A stretch of 34,229 nt of DNA. It comes from Sphingomonas oligophenolica. GTDB taxonomy: Bacteria > Pseudomonadota > Alphaproteobacteria > Sphingomonadales > Sphingomonadaceae. A program made the position numbers and the translations under genes. The stretch is taken from NCBI RefSeq assembly GCF_006438955.1, contig NZ_RCZK01000018.1, forward strand, positions 1 through 34,229. Reading direction: 5' to 3'. Positions 16,654 to 26,970 of the stretch are shown here, piece after piece (positions within the stretch are counted from its first letter, which is position 1; every line of letters starts with the position of its first letter). The notes below the pieces were generated by a model. The model was not told the origin of the DNA, made no database searches, and saw only the letters and a list, made by a program, of their open reading frames with translations.

Positions 16654-16995
16654 ATGGCAAGCCGAATCGATGGAGTGCATCATCTGCGCTCGACGCCGCG
16701 TTACAAGCTGTTTCAGCCGACCGAAATGAGTGCGGCGGGCGAGACGCGCCGAGTTCACCTGCTGAACCTCTCCACAAGCGGGGCTCTGATTTATGCAGCC
16801 GATCCGCCGCCGCTCGGCTCCAGCATTCGGGTGCGCTGTGGTGTCCATTGGCTTTCTGCTCGAGTCGCATGGAGGAACCAGCGGCGCCTCGGTGTAGCGT
16901 TCGCACAGGCGATGAGCGATGCTGACGTGGGCCTGATCATCGCGGTCGAAGCAGCGGCCCTGGCTGTTGCCTCACGCCGAACAGCTGATCTCTGA
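16654..16995 (+). CDS. PilZ-domain protein
   Basis: The 113-residue protein has a PilZ fold: RSTPRYKLFQPTEMS near residue 11, VHLLNLSTSGALIYAADPPPLG in the middle, then a VRCGVHWLSARVAWRNQRRLGVAF segment. PilZ proteins often bind cyclic di-GMP through R-x-x-x-R and D-x-S-x-x-G. Here the second motif reads NLSTSG, with Asn for Asp, and the first is RSTPRY, so binding is doubtful. GAGGGGGG stands before the ATG at 16654. It is divergent from the DUF6961-like gene. Confidence 0.8.
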   Translation: MASRIDGVHHLRSTPRYKLFQPTEMSAAGETRRVHLLNLSTSGALIYAADPPPLGSSIRVRCGVHWLSARVAWRNQRRLGVAFAQAMSDADVGLIIAVEAAALAVASRRTADL

Positions 16996-17376
16996 TCATA
17001 TCCGGCTTTTCGAAACGCCGTTGATTAAACCGACGTGAGCTAAGCTGTGAGACTGATTCTGCCCTCCAGTCGGCGATCACGTTCGGGATTTTGGTGGAAA
17101 CCGGCCTATCCTCTTTGGAGGCGCGGAATGCGTTTCCGGCCATTCGTTCACCCATGCTCGGACGGCAGCTATGCGCCGTATAATCGGCCATTCAGCCGGC
17201 TACCAAGCGCCGCCGAAAGCCGCCGTCAATTCGCCGCTAGCGACGGATAGATCGGCAAGGCTGCAGCTGGCAGAGAATCCGTCGTATGCCTACGTGAACG
17301 TGCAAACGGCTTAGCGTGTAGCGCCGATTGGGTGAGTAGCGCGCGGGGAAAGCGACCTCGTGATCGCTCAGCTCCA
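16996..17376. other. gap without recognised gene
   Basis: No coding frame looks real. An 18-base stretch TTTTGGTGGAAACCGGCC at about 17089-17106 recurs inverted at about 20978-20996, with weaker similarity over the following ~30 bases. It may be a dispersed repeat or a leftover of a larger element. Confidence 0.4.
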
Positions 17377-17730
17377 TCACGCCAAGGGCGCCACTTTATG
17401 AAATGCTGCGACAACTGCTTGCTCTGTGAAAGGCTTGGGCACAATCGAGCCGGGCGGATTACAAGGCTCGCACTCTTCGGGCGTCCCCGTAATGAAGATC
17501 ACGGGTATAGGCCCCAGGCGTTGGTGAATCTTAGCCACCGCATGCGGCCCCGTCCCCTGCAGCAGCTTCACATCCGAAGTAATGACGCTTGGCTCGTTTG
17601 CCGCTACGGCGGAAACCGCAGCCTCTTCGGTATCAACTATCTCAAATGAGGTTGCCCCTTGGAGCGCCAGGATATCCTGGATGGCCATCGCCACCAGTGG
17701 CTCGTCCTCGATAATCAAAACATGGCACAT
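17377..17730 (-). CDS. single-domain response regulator
   Basis: The 117-residue protein is a stand-alone receiver domain: acidic pocket in VLIIEDEPLVAM, phospho-acceptor D53 (ITSDVKLLQGTGP), T81 (IFITGTPEE) and K99 (IVPKPF). I start at ATG 17730, preceded by GAGGAG; the frame open further upstream overlaps the divergent kinase gene and is not family-like. It has no output domain, so it probably works in a phosphorelay. It is divergent from the HWE-type kinase at 17893, the natural partner. The layout resembles general-stress-response modules of sphingomonads, but no PhyR or NepR is in the window. Confidence 0.9.
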   Translation of the reverse strand: MCHVLIIEDEPLVAMAIQDILALQGATSFEIVDTEEAAVSAVAANEPSVITSDVKLLQGTGPHAVAKIHQRLGPIPVIFITGTPEECEPCNPPGSIVPKPFTEQAVVAAFHKVAPLA

Positions 17731-17751
17731 TGCAGGGCTCCTCGCGAATCC

Positions 17752-17776
17752 TGTTAACGCAGCCCCTACGCAGTCG
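17752..17776 (-). promoter_or_regulatory. EcfG-like promoter for the response regulator
   Basis: On the minus strand GGATC is followed, after 17 bases, by GTT (preceded by C, so CGTT), about 20 bases before the Shine-Dalgarno of the response-regulator gene. One mismatch to GGAAC makes this weaker than the two sites at 8117 and 10467. Coordinates are approximate. Confidence 0.35.
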
Positions 17777-17892
17777 ATCCCTTGCCCTGCTGAGCTACGG
17801 GCTGCTTGCCTCCCGCGGTGACATTGGTTCATGATCGGGCAGAAGGCCGCCACGGCGGAAAATGCCGGCCCAGTGCATAGAAGCGAGTCTTT

Positions 17893-18999
17893 ATGACCGA
17901 TGTGTCCATCATTCGAGCAAATGAGTCCCGGCGGCTTGCGGCCGTCCGGCGTTACGGCATACTCGACACGCCACCTGACGGCGCCTTCGATCGAATTACT
18001 GCGCTGGCGGCTCGCCGCTTTGGGGTGCCGATCTCTATCATCAGCATCGTCGACGAGGATCGCATCTGGTTTAAATCCCACCACGGGCTAGGCGTCGAGC
18101 AAATCGGACGCGACCCCGGCCTTTGCGCGTCCGCTATTCTTTCCAACGATCCGCACATCCTCACCGATGCCAGCATCGACCCCCGATCGCTCGCCAATCC
18201 GCTGGTCGCGGGCGACTTTGGGCTCCGCTTCTATGCGGGCGTTCCGCTGACCACAGACGACGGTCACAATCTCGGGACTCTTTGTATCATCGACAAAGAG
18301 GCCCGACCTATCGACGAGTCGCAGATCGAGGATCTGAAGGACCTTGCTGCAATTGTGATGGATCAAATTGAGATGCAGCTCTCCGCCCGGCGAGCGGTCT
18401 CCCAAGCTGAATTGATGGCGAGGGAGATCGACCACCGCGTCATGAACAGCCTGCAGTTTGTATCGGCGCTGCTTTCAATGCAGAGCCGATCGCTCGAGGA
18501 CGCCGACGCGGTTGGCCATCTTCAGCTTGCCGCCAACCGCGTCGCTGCAGTCGCGCAGGTACACCGCCATTTCTACGCGGACGCCGACGATCAGGCCTCC
18601 TGTATCACCTTTCTCAGACGGCTGTGCGCCGAACTCGAATCGATCCTCGGGCGAGAGATTCTTGTGACCGGCGATGAGGGCAATATCCCGACGACGTCGG
18701 TTCAGCCCATCGGCCTACTCGTCAACGAGCTAGTCACGAACGCAGCTAAACATGGTCGTGGGTTGATCGAGGTTCACTACGAGATCGACGCCAATAAGCA
18801 TGCTCTGATAGTCTCCGACGAAGGTCGCGATCTCCCGAAGGACTTCGATCCGGCTGCTCCGGGCCAGAGCTTGGGCATGCGCGTTGTGACCTCGCTCACT
18901 CAACAGCTCGGCGGCAAGCTGACGAGCGGCCACCGGCCCGACGGAGGGTCCTGTTTCAAGGTGGAGTTTGAGGCGCAGCAACAGCTAAGATCGGCCTAA
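17893..18999 (+). CDS. GAF-domain HWE/HisKA_2-type sensor histidine kinase
   Basis: The 368-residue kinase has no membrane segment. A GAF domain covers about residues 25-165 (ALAARRFGVPISIISIVDED, DPGLCASAIL, FYAGVPLTTDDGHNLGTLCI). The dimerisation box follows with phospho-acceptor H181 in REIDHRVMNSLQFVSALLSMQ, as in HWE/HisKA_2 kinases. The ATPase domain has an N-box LVNELVTNAAKHG and a glycine-rich end (GQSLGMRVV, GGSCFKVEF). It probably senses a cytoplasmic signal through GAF and passes phosphate to the divergent single-domain regulator. Kinases of this class commonly feed the alphaproteobacterial general stress response. Confidence 0.9.
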   Translation: MTDVSIIRANESRRLAAVRRYGILDTPPDGAFDRITALAARRFGVPISIISIVDEDRIWFKSHHGLGVEQIGRDPGLCASAILSNDPHILTDASIDPRSLANPLVAGDFGLRFYAGVPLTTDDGHNLGTLCIIDKEARPIDESQIEDLKDLAAIVMDQIEMQLSARRAVSQAELMAREIDHRVMNSLQFVSALLSMQSRSLEDADAVGHLQLAANRVAAVAQVHRHFYADADDQASCITFLRRLCAELESILGREILVTGDEGNIPTTSVQPIGLLVNELVTNAAKHGRGLIEVHYEIDANKHALIVSDEGRDLPKDFDPAAPGQSLGMRVVTSLTQQLGGKLTSGHRPDGGSCFKVEFEAQQQLRSA

Positions 19000-19080
19000 G
19001 CTCGGCAATCCATTGCGCCAGCGAAGCCCTCAACGGGGGCGCCATGCTGACGAGCCGGTTGGGAGAAAACTCAGTCGGAA

Positions 19081-20592
19081 TTACGGACCGATGTCGCTGC
19101 TCTCCGGCTGGTCGATCTTCTGCGGCTCGCCCGGTGCAAGGTCGAGCGCCTTGGCGACGTTTTCATCCCAACCATAAAGATCGCGCCGGAACTGGATACG
19201 CGACCCATCCCAGAAAGCTGTCTGGTAAAGTAGCCGAACTGGGATCTCGTTCGGCAGCTTCACGAAAGACTGATCATTCTTCTGCATTGCCTGCTTGAAC
19301 GGATCGAGCACCCCTTCCTGCTGGGCGAGGGCAGTGGCGAATTGGACAGCATTTTCGACGCGAACGCAGCCATGGCTCCGATGCCGGTCATCCTGTGCAA
19401 AAACCGACTTGGCCGGGGTGTCATGCAGGTAGATCGCCTCGTCATCCTGCATGTCGAACTTCACCAGGCCCAGCGCACTCTTCGGACCCGATTGCTGAAC
19501 ATAGTATCCGTCTTTCATCACGAAATCGTTGTTTTTGAGCCACGCGTTGCCTTTGTCGGTGAGCTCCTTCTCCGCAATTCCCTTGGGAACGGTCCAGGTA
19601 GGTTTTGCGACCAAGCGGTAAATCGGGGCTTGCAGCTGCGGAGTCGGCTTGTCGGGCTCACCATTGATCACCTTGCGGTGATCAACGTGCTGGCCGTCGC
19701 GATAATAATCGAGGAAGGAAGCGGCCGTATTCACATCGATCCGCGTTTTAGCGGGCTCGCGCTGCAGCCACCGCAACCGTTCCATCGCGACGGCAAGCTG
19801 CCGCGCGCGGCTAGCGGCGCCCGTGTTGAGGGCAGTGAGCGTGTCCTTGCCGAGGACGCCGTCAGACTTGACGCCGGAATCGGCTTGGAACTGCTTCACA
19901 GCTAACACCATCTCCGGCAAGTAGGTGTTGTTTGCCGCGCCATGTTGCAACGCATTCGTCTGCGACGATTGCTGCCCGTTTTTCTGGTCAGCTGCTGTCT
20001 GCTGCTGATCGTCCGGAAGATACCCGCCAGCGCGAAGAACGGCAGCGATTTTGGTCACCCGCTCGTCGCTCTGGCCCGGTTTGATCGCAGTATCCGACGC
20101 GATCTGTTGGGCAGTGCCTTGTCCGGCTAGCTTGGCATAGCGCACGAACGCCTGGCTAAGCGCCTTATACTCAGGCGTCTGGGGCGCGAGCGAGCTCAGC
20201 CATTCGCCGACATTGCCCTTCTGAATCGCTTGCTGCATCCCTGCACGGACGTCGGAGCTCGCCCGGGAAATTGTGTAAACTTCGAACAGCTTTTTCGGGT
20301 CTGAATAGCCCGTGGCGAGCGCTGAGGCGTATTTTAGCCCGGCCTGAAGCAGAGCCTCGCCTGTTACATTGCCTTTAAGGAAAAGGTCCGGCTTGAGCCC
20401 GTGCATGGGTGCTTGCGCGATGGCGTCGCGGATTTGCTTCTCAGCCTTTTGGTCGAGCGTCATGCCGGATGCTTCGGCCACGGGGTGACCGCCGGACTGT
20501 TCTGAGGATTTGCTCACGAAATTGCATGAGGCCAAGGTGGTGCTAAGCAGGGCGGCTGCCAGCGCCCCCCTCAAAGATCTGTTCTTCGTCAT
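19081..20592 (-). CDS. lipoprotein L,D-transpeptidase (YcbB/LdtD type)
   Basis: The enzyme cross-links peptidoglycan through 3-3 bonds or attaches proteins to it. From ATG 20592 there is a lipoprotein signal (MTKNRSLRGALAAALL, then LASC), then a long Ala/Gln-rich region, a peptidoglycan-binding helix set (EMVLAVKQFQADSGVKSDGVLG), a VAMERLRWLQREP segment, and a YkuD catalytic domain with KSALGLVKFDM, IYLHDTPAK and SHGCVRVEN, where the Cys is the nucleophile. ATG 20628 is an alternative start, but it would lengthen the signal peptide. A third MITE copy lies 177 bases upstream of the start. It is convergent with the GAF kinase gene. Confidence 0.9.
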   Translation of the reverse strand: MTKNRSLRGALAAALLSTTLASCNFVSKSSEQSGGHPVAEASGMTLDQKAEKQIRDAIAQAPMHGLKPDLFLKGNVTGEALLQAGLKYASALATGYSDPKKLFEVYTISRASSDVRAGMQQAIQKGNVGEWLSSLAPQTPEYKALSQAFVRYAKLAGQGTAQQIASDTAIKPGQSDERVTKIAAVLRAGGYLPDDQQQTAADQKNGQQSSQTNALQHGAANNTYLPEMVLAVKQFQADSGVKSDGVLGKDTLTALNTGAASRARQLAVAMERLRWLQREPAKTRIDVNTAASFLDYYRDGQHVDHRKVINGEPDKPTPQLQAPIYRLVAKPTWTVPKGIAEKELTDKGNAWLKNNDFVMKDGYYVQQSGPKSALGLVKFDMQDDEAIYLHDTPAKSVFAQDDRHRSHGCVRVENAVQFATALAQQEGVLDPFKQAMQKNDQSFVKLPNEIPVRLLYQTAFWDGSRIQFRRDLYGWDENVAKALDLAPGEPQKIDQPESSDIGP

Positions 20593-20768
20593 GGAAAGCG
20601 CAACGCAAGCGTGCGCCATCGGATCCATCTAGCTTCAGAGCGGATTGATGCTTGCGTGCGCTAACTTCACGCCAACGGACGCCAGCTTCGCATGACGCGG
20701 CGTTAACGAACGACGGCTTACAAGAAAATCTGCCAGGCCGCTGAATGACTGGGATTAGGGCGCGTAGC

Positions 20769-20941
20769 GGTACTGTCAAACCAACCAGAAACTGGTTAGT
20801 TTTAGTCCGTTAACGCCTAATGGACCGGGCAGAGGGAGGGAACGCGGAGCGAATGAAACAAGAACAAAACACGTAATTGGACGGCCAAATTGCACGGGTA
20901 ACCAGATAGGAAAATGGCTGCACCGTTGCTTTGACAGTGCC
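20769..20941 (-). mobile_element. MITE-like element, copy C (173 bp, inverted)
   Basis: Read on the minus strand it begins GGCACTGTCAAAGCAAC and ends TTTGACAGTACC, the same ends and length as copy A, about 90% identical. The palindrome near one end (ACCAGAAACTGGT) is conserved with small changes. It sits between the L,D-transpeptidase gene and the recombinase operon. No obvious target duplication is seen. Confidence 0.75.
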
Positions 20942-21061
20942 AACGGTAGTTTACCGCATCTTGGGCCCGAAAGGGGACCGGCCGGTTTCCACCAAAAAAC
21001 CCCACGGGCAAGCGCGAGCGCCCGCCCAAGTCGCCCAGGCGGCAACCTGCCGCCGCTAACC

Positions 21062-21495
21062 TTAATCGCTCGCCAGCACGACACCATGAACTGCGGCGAT
21101 CGCCCGCTCAGCATTGGTGGTCACCCGATGCGAAATAAAATCCCCGCCCGGCACCGGCGGGATTTCCAACGCCGCAATCAACGCTGCGTCGTATTTGCCC
21201 GAGAGCAGCAGGATCCCCTCGTTGGCGAGGAGATCACGCGCTCCCCGCCCGCCGTCAGCCCGAATCCGGCGCATGAAGTCTTTCTGCCGCGCGGTCGCCT
21301 CGATCACGTCACGCGGTATCGGGCGGTCCAACACCTCACGAAACAGCGCCATCACGAGCTCATTGCCGGTCGGCTGCGCGGCGACGCTAGCGATTCGGTG
21401 CGCGCGTGTCATCACAAAGCGGGGTCCTATTATGTTCAAGTGTTGATGGCGGTGCATGCCCGATGACACGCGTCGATTTCGCAGCGCGACTTTGC

Positions 21496-21499
<4 letters not shown>
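21062..21499 (-). CDS. hypothetical protein, last gene of the recombinase operon
   Basis: The frame from ATG 21499 overlaps the recombinase stop by ATGA, so 145 residues may be made by coupling; ATG 21412 would give 116 residues starting MTRAHRIASVAAQPTG. The best-conserved-looking part is LVMALFREVLDRPIPRDVIEATARQKDF and ARDLLANEGILLLSGKYDAAL. No transmembrane segment or known motif is visible. I do not recognise a family. Its place at the end of the DUF3489-DUF2924-recombinase string suggests it belongs to the same mobile module. Confidence 0.6.
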
Positions 21500-23466
<1,967 letters not shown>

Positions 23467-23470
<4 letters not shown>

Positions 23471-23880
23471 GCTGCGACCTTCCGCTTGAGGCCGAAGAAC
23501 GCCGGGCCCGACCAGCGCGTGCCTGTAATGGCGCGGGCGACCTCGCTGAGGGAACCCCAGTCGCGGTCATCCCAGCGGATGACGCCGTCATCGCCGACCA
23601 TGACCGCGTGGACCTTGTCCGCCCATTCACGGACCAGCCTCATGCCTGGCACCGCGGCGCTGGTGCGGGTCTTCGCTGCCGCCAGCTGATCCAGCGTACG
23701 GCTGGTCTCGCGCGACAGCCCGCCAAGGCATCGGGCCTGGATTTCCCAGGCAAGCGCGAGCCGCAGCATCGCCGGGCTGATCCTCGGCAGCGGCGTGCCG
23801 GTGAGATCGCACCACCGGGTTTTCAACGCCGTCGACGACAGGGTCGCCAGTGCGGCAACCTCATCCTCCACCCGGCTCAT
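23467..23880 (-). CDS. DUF2924 domain protein
   Basis: The 137-residue protein starts at ATG 23880 and matches DUF2924: LKTRWCDLTGTPLPRISPAMLRLALAWEIQARCLGGLS in the first half and W(D)DRDWGSLSEVARAITGTRWSGPAFFGL in the second. This family always travels just upstream of a large serine recombinase in alphaproteobacterial mobile elements. It overlaps the recombinase start and the DUF3489 stop by four bases each. Role is unknown; the C-terminal half resembles a small DNA-binding or recombination-helper domain. Confidence 0.9.
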
Positions 23881-24401
23881 TGCGCCGCCACGATGCGGTA
23901 GCAGGTGGCGTCGTCGCGCTTGCAGCGCTCGATCACGTGCCCCGCCTTGCGCAGGCCGGTCAGCGCGGCTCGGGTCGTGTGCGGCAACCACTCGGTCACC
24001 GTGATCAGCTCGGGCATCGTCGCGCCATCGGCGCGGCTGAGCAGGTCGATGACCGCGGCCTTTTTGCTCGGCCGCGCGGCGGGCGAGGGCTGCTGCGTCT
24101 CCGCAGGCGTTGGACCAGCGGTCGCGGTGCTATCACCGAGCGCGCCGTCATCGATGCCGATCGCGGCAAGACCGGATGACGTGACGAACAGGCCATAGCG
24201 CAAATCGCCATCGGTCCGGTGCACCGCGCTGGCGTCGGTAGTCTCCCGCTCGATCGCAAAGCCCAAGGCGGCAAGGCTTGCCATCGCCTTGCTGGTCCGT
24301 GCGGTCGATTTGAGGGAAGCGGGCAGGGGCAGCAGACTGCCATCTTCACGCTGCGCGGCACTCGCCAGCAGGATGCGCATCGGGTCGTTCAGCTTGGTCA
24401 T
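23877..24401 (-). CDS. DUF3489 domain protein, first gene of recombinase operon
   Basis: The 174-residue protein ends in a DUF3489 winged-helix-like domain: SKKAAVIDLLSRADGATMPELITVTEWLPHTTRAALTGLRKAGHVIERCKRD. The N-terminal half (MTKLNDPMRILLASAAQREDG) resembles a second small helical domain, joined by a Pro/Ala-rich linker. It probably binds DNA and regulates the recombinase module. It is the promoter-proximal gene; the ATG at 24401 is preceded by GTGGAGACC. Stop and next start overlap by ATGA. Confidence 0.88.
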   Translation of the reverse strand: MTKLNDPMRILLASAAQREDGSLLPLPASLKSTARTSKAMASLAALGFAIERETTDASAVHRTDGDLRYGLFVTSSGLAAIGIDDGALGDSTATAGPTPAETQQPSPAARPSKKAAVIDLLSRADGATMPELITVTEWLPHTTRAALTGLRKAGHVIERCKRDDATCYRIVAAQ

Positions 24402-24806
24402 TTTACGGTCTCCACAGGGACCTCAGGCATCAGCGCTGGTCCCACGACCGCATGCCCCGGCCGATGGGCTCGGCGGGGCGGGGCGAGTCTCGATCCGCGC
24501 GACTCGATGAGCGCTGATCGCTCTCGTGCCGGGCGAAGTCGAATGGTTTGTCGATGACGTAGCTGCGCCAGAGGGGAGTTTGATATGGGGCGCTGGTCGA
24601 CAGATCTGCGCCGGACTCAGTCGCTGCCGCTTGTGGCAGCGCTGTTTGCTGAGCTTGAGCGGGGGTACGCTTGTCGGCAACGATTCTACATAACGGTCGT
24701 CCTTCCCGCAGAAACAAGCTAGGCCAGATCATTGCCAGGCTCACGCTGCGAGCAGGATGGCGAGCGGTAGCCGGAATGCTCCCGCTTGCAGCGATGAGGG
24801 CCTGAC
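24402..24806. other. gap without recognised gene
   Basis: A minus-strand frame (24430-24744) and its shadows are open, but composition and the lack of any family-like motif make them doubtful. It should contain the promoter of the DUF3489 operon. Confidence 0.4.
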
Positions 24807-25031
24807 ATGAAGCGACAACGCGATCTCGACTATGATCTGCGCCGGGCGGCGCAGGAGCGGCTGGCTGGCCTCGGCGCTACCGATGCTGCGGTCCGCATCG
24901 CGCATGAGGGATTGGCGAGCCGCTATGCCGACCGCGCCGCGCTTGCCCATAGCGATTGCGCCGGTCACGTCACGATACGGCGGTGCGCACCCGCCCCTGC
25001 GCCGAGGACGTCGACATCTACCGCTCGCTAA
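24807..25031 (+). CDS. small hypothetical protein, possibly frameshifted
   Basis: ATG 24807 follows GAGGG. The first ~50 residues (MKRQRDLDYDLRRAAQERL, then AVRIAHEGLASRYADRA) look like a helical small protein, but the tail is low-complexity (APAPRTSTSTAR). A different frame at about 25004-25114 reads EDVDIYRSLTRMLASPI and looks more protein-like, which suggests a frameshift or a fusion of fragments. I do not recognise a family. Confidence 0.3.
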   Translation: MKRQRDLDYDLRRAAQERLAGLGATDAAVRIAHEGLASRYADRAALAHSDCAGHVTIRRCAPAPAPRTSTSTAR

Positions 25032-25133
25032 CCCGCATGCTGGCATCGCCGATCACGCGTCAGAGCTTTCACGAGACGCCTATTTACAAGCCAGTGGCCC
25101 AAGCGGTTCCCTGACGCGGCCGGGTGTTTTGAT

Positions 25134-25358
25134 TTATTCCGAAAGCGTGGGGCGGCCATCGTCAACTGGCGCCTCGGGATCTTCGGCCTGCGGGCCGCCA
25201 GCCGCTTCGTCCACTATCGGTTGCGTCGGCAAGACATCGACACCCGCCTCCGAAACTGCAGCTTGCTCGCGTGCGATTTCCAAATCGGTCACGCCGTTGC
25301 CGGTGGGCATAATCGGCATGACAGGCGGGCTCTGCATATTATCGTCGGTATCGGCCAT
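25134..25358 (-). CDS. small acidic Pro-rich protein, unknown
   Basis: ATG 25358 has GGGGAG upstream and gives 74 residues starting MADTDDNMQSPPVMPIMPTG. The rest is acidic and low in complexity (LPTQPIVDEAAGGPQAEDPE) with no membrane segment. The composition suggests an intrinsically disordered protein. I do not recognise a family. Confidence 0.5.
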   Translation of the reverse strand: MADTDDNMQSPPVMPIMPTGNGVTDLEIAREQAAVSEAGVDVLPTQPIVDEAAGGPQAEDPEAPVDDGRPTLSE

Positions 25359-25519
25359 CGTTCGCTCCCCACATGCGGATATCGCTTGCTTGCGGGTCAA
25401 CGCGCATCGCGGCAATCAGTCGCATGAGCGTCTTCGCGAAAGTGTGGAAGGGCGCTGTCAAAGCAAATGCGCACCCGGGAATCGGCGATTCATGTCTCAC
25501 CGCTTCGATCCTCACTTGG

Positions 25520-25840
25520 CTAAAGGTTGAGCATCGCCGCCGCTGGCAGTTCCTCGATGAACGAACCGCCAAACTCTGCTCCGTCGATCCAGCGCACGTC
25601 GGCGCGAACGATACCGTAGTCAGGAATTGAGATGCCAATCTCGGACGGAACCCCGATCGGTTCACTCGCAATCGCCATGAACCCTCGCGGGGTGAAATTC
25701 TTGATGATGACGAGAATCTCGCGATCATCGGCGAGCAGCACGCACGAAAGCGTGTCTGTGCCATATCGCGGCTCACGCGCGGGAAACCGGACAGGTCGAC
25801 TAAGCTGCAACGGCATGGCGGCTTCCACTTCCGCCACCAT
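25520..25840 (-). CDS. PilZ-domain-like protein
   Basis: The 106-residue protein has REPRYGTDTLSCVLLADDRE near residue 22, then LVIIKNFTPRGFMAIASEPIGVPSEIGIS and IVRADVRWIDGAEFGGSFIEEL. These match the PilZ beta-barrel layout (RY-x; N-F-T-P-R-G-F; V-R-W-x-D-G-x-x-G-x-x-F). The c-di-GMP motifs are degenerate. ATG 25816, with GGAAG nine bases upstream, is an alternative start that drops eight residues. It is not in an operon with the small acidic gene, which is 160 bases further on. Confidence 0.75.
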   Translation of the reverse strand: MVAEVEAAMPLQLSRPVRFPAREPRYGTDTLSCVLLADDREILVIIKNFTPRGFMAIASEPIGVPSEIGISIPDYGIVRADVRWIDGAEFGGSFIEELPAAAMLNL

Positions 25841-26169
25841 CCGTAAGTCACCAGAATTGAACGAATCACTAATAGCGCGGAACCCGTCGAATTTTCCGCG
25901 CGTCGTGTCGACTCTGCGGACAGCTGGGCTGCCAAGATTGCTAAAGTTCTATCACCCAGAACCCCAAGCTGTGGCCGATGTCGGGCGAATCCGGCCGCGC
26001 CGCTCTGATCCCGCGCCCATCGCGAGGGCAGATGGCATGCGGTTCGAGCACCGGTCTCGTGATCTCAACTTTAAAAAACCGGCAAAACCTTGCTGTCGAC
26101 CTATCATGCTCAAGACACGACTCAAGCGGCGACCTGCCACGGGCGTGCGCGCGGTTACAATGAAAGACG

Positions 26170-26312
26170 CTCTGCCGTGCTGGCGGAGCGGCGGATCCTC
26201 GCCTGCTGGGCTCACGATTACAACACCGAGGGGCCAAACTCCTCGCCCGGCTATGCCCCCGGAGGCGTTCGCCGCCGAACTCGAAAAGCAACGGGGGGTT
26301 CGAACCCACCCG
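26170..26312 (+). pseudogene. IS3-family transposase (OrfB) C-terminal remnant
   Basis: A frame reads AERRILACWAHDYNTEGPNSSPGYAP, which matches the conserved C-terminal end of IS3-type transposases (x-x-x-W-R-x-DYN-x-x-RPHS-x-LGY-x-P). A frameshift follows; the continuing sequence in another frame is PPEAFAAELEKQRG, as expected for the family. The rest of the element is gone. Confidence 0.75.
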
Positions 26313-26318
26313 TTGCTT
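26286..26318. repeat. 33-base near-perfect palindrome
   Basis: AAGCAACGGG and CCCGTTGCTT flank GGGTTCGAACCC with a single-base bulge, so the whole 33 bases can fold into one hairpin. It overlaps the end of the IS3 remnant. It might act as a bidirectional terminator or be an element end; the GGTTCGAACCC core looks like a tRNA T-loop but no tRNA surrounds it. Confidence 0.7.
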
Positions 26319-26405
26319 CACCTGTGCTCATGCGCGACGATATCGGTCAGTCTCTGATTGCCGCTGACTGAAAGACGGAGGTCACGTCACGGCGAGCGCA
26401 GGAAA

Positions 26406-26747
26406 TTACCGATATCGCTTCGTGCAATGGCGCACGCGGTGGCCATGTTTCCACTGAGTGCGGCAAACTGTCCGCATGCGCGATCCGCGATTGTGCTGGA
26501 CGGTGCGGGTCTCGCCGTAGGCGTTGGTTTGCCGGCGAACGACAGTGCGCGTTCCGTTGGCACGATCGACGGTCCGGGTCGAAGCGGTTCCACCGGGGCC
26601 TTCCGTACGGCTGGTGGTGCGTACGTTGCCGTTCGGCATTTGCGTCTGCGTGGTGCTCTGCGCCATTTGGGCTTGTGCGGGGGTGACGGCGGCGAGCGGC
26701 ATTAGCGCGCCCAGCGAGAGCATCGCAGTGAGGATCGAGCGTTTCAT
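26406..26747 (-). CDS. secreted Thr/Arg-rich hypothetical protein
   Basis: From ATG 26747 the 113-residue protein has a Sec signal (MKRSILTAMLSLGALM then AAVTPAQAQ). The mature part has degenerate repeats with many Thr and Arg (TRTVDRANGTRTVVRRQTN, TRTVQHNRGSRMRTV) and two Cys near the C-terminus (VCRTQWKHGHRVRHC). Such small periplasmic proteins are common in sphingomonads and have no known role. An EcfG-like promoter stands upstream. Confidence 0.75.
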   Translation of the reverse strand: MKRSILTAMLSLGALMPLAAVTPAQAQMAQSTTQTQMPNGNVRTTSRTEGPGGTASTRTVDRANGTRTVVRRQTNAYGETRTVQHNRGSRMRTVCRTQWKHGHRVRHCTKRYR

Positions 26748-26798
26748 CAAGAGTGCCTTTCAATCACGTCTGGTCGGCCCAGGGACGTGCTACAAGCA

Positions 26799-26824
26799 AA
26801 CGGTGTGCATGGGCGTTTCGTTCC
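26799..26824 (-). promoter_or_regulatory. putative EcfG promoter for the secreted protein
   Basis: On the minus strand GGAAC (26824-26820) is followed after 17 bases by CGTT (26802-26799), an exact match to the GGAAC-N16/17-CGTT pattern. The start codon is about 50 bases downstream. Confidence 0.5.
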
Positions 26825-26850
26825 TGGTACCCGCCGCGTACCAATTTTGG

Positions 26851-26882
26851 ACCAAAACCAATGCCGCGCAGCGGCTTCGTGC
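26851..26882 (+). repeat. 32-bp direct repeat, copy 1
   Basis: It matches 28636-28667 at 30 of 32 bases, in the same orientation, and similarity ends sharply on both sides. The pair encloses the metal-related genes and the IS91 fragment. Confidence 0.75.
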
Positions 26883-26970
26883 ACGGGGTCGTGTCACTGC
26901 CGCGAAGCTGCCCGTCGGCAAACGCCCCAATAGCTGACCTTGGAAATCTGGCTGCTAAGGGCGGAGGACG

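Larger units (their letters stand above)
25841..26405. other. mostly non-coding stretch with IS3 remnant
   Basis: Apart from the IS3 remnant and a palindrome listed separately, no reading frame looks real. Several frames on both strands are open by chance in this GC-rich DNA. Confidence 0.45.

Noticed and set aside
26286..26318. tRNA-like T-loop GGTTCGAACCC
   Set aside because: No acceptor stem, D-arm or anticodon arm around it; the 33-base palindrome explains the sequence.
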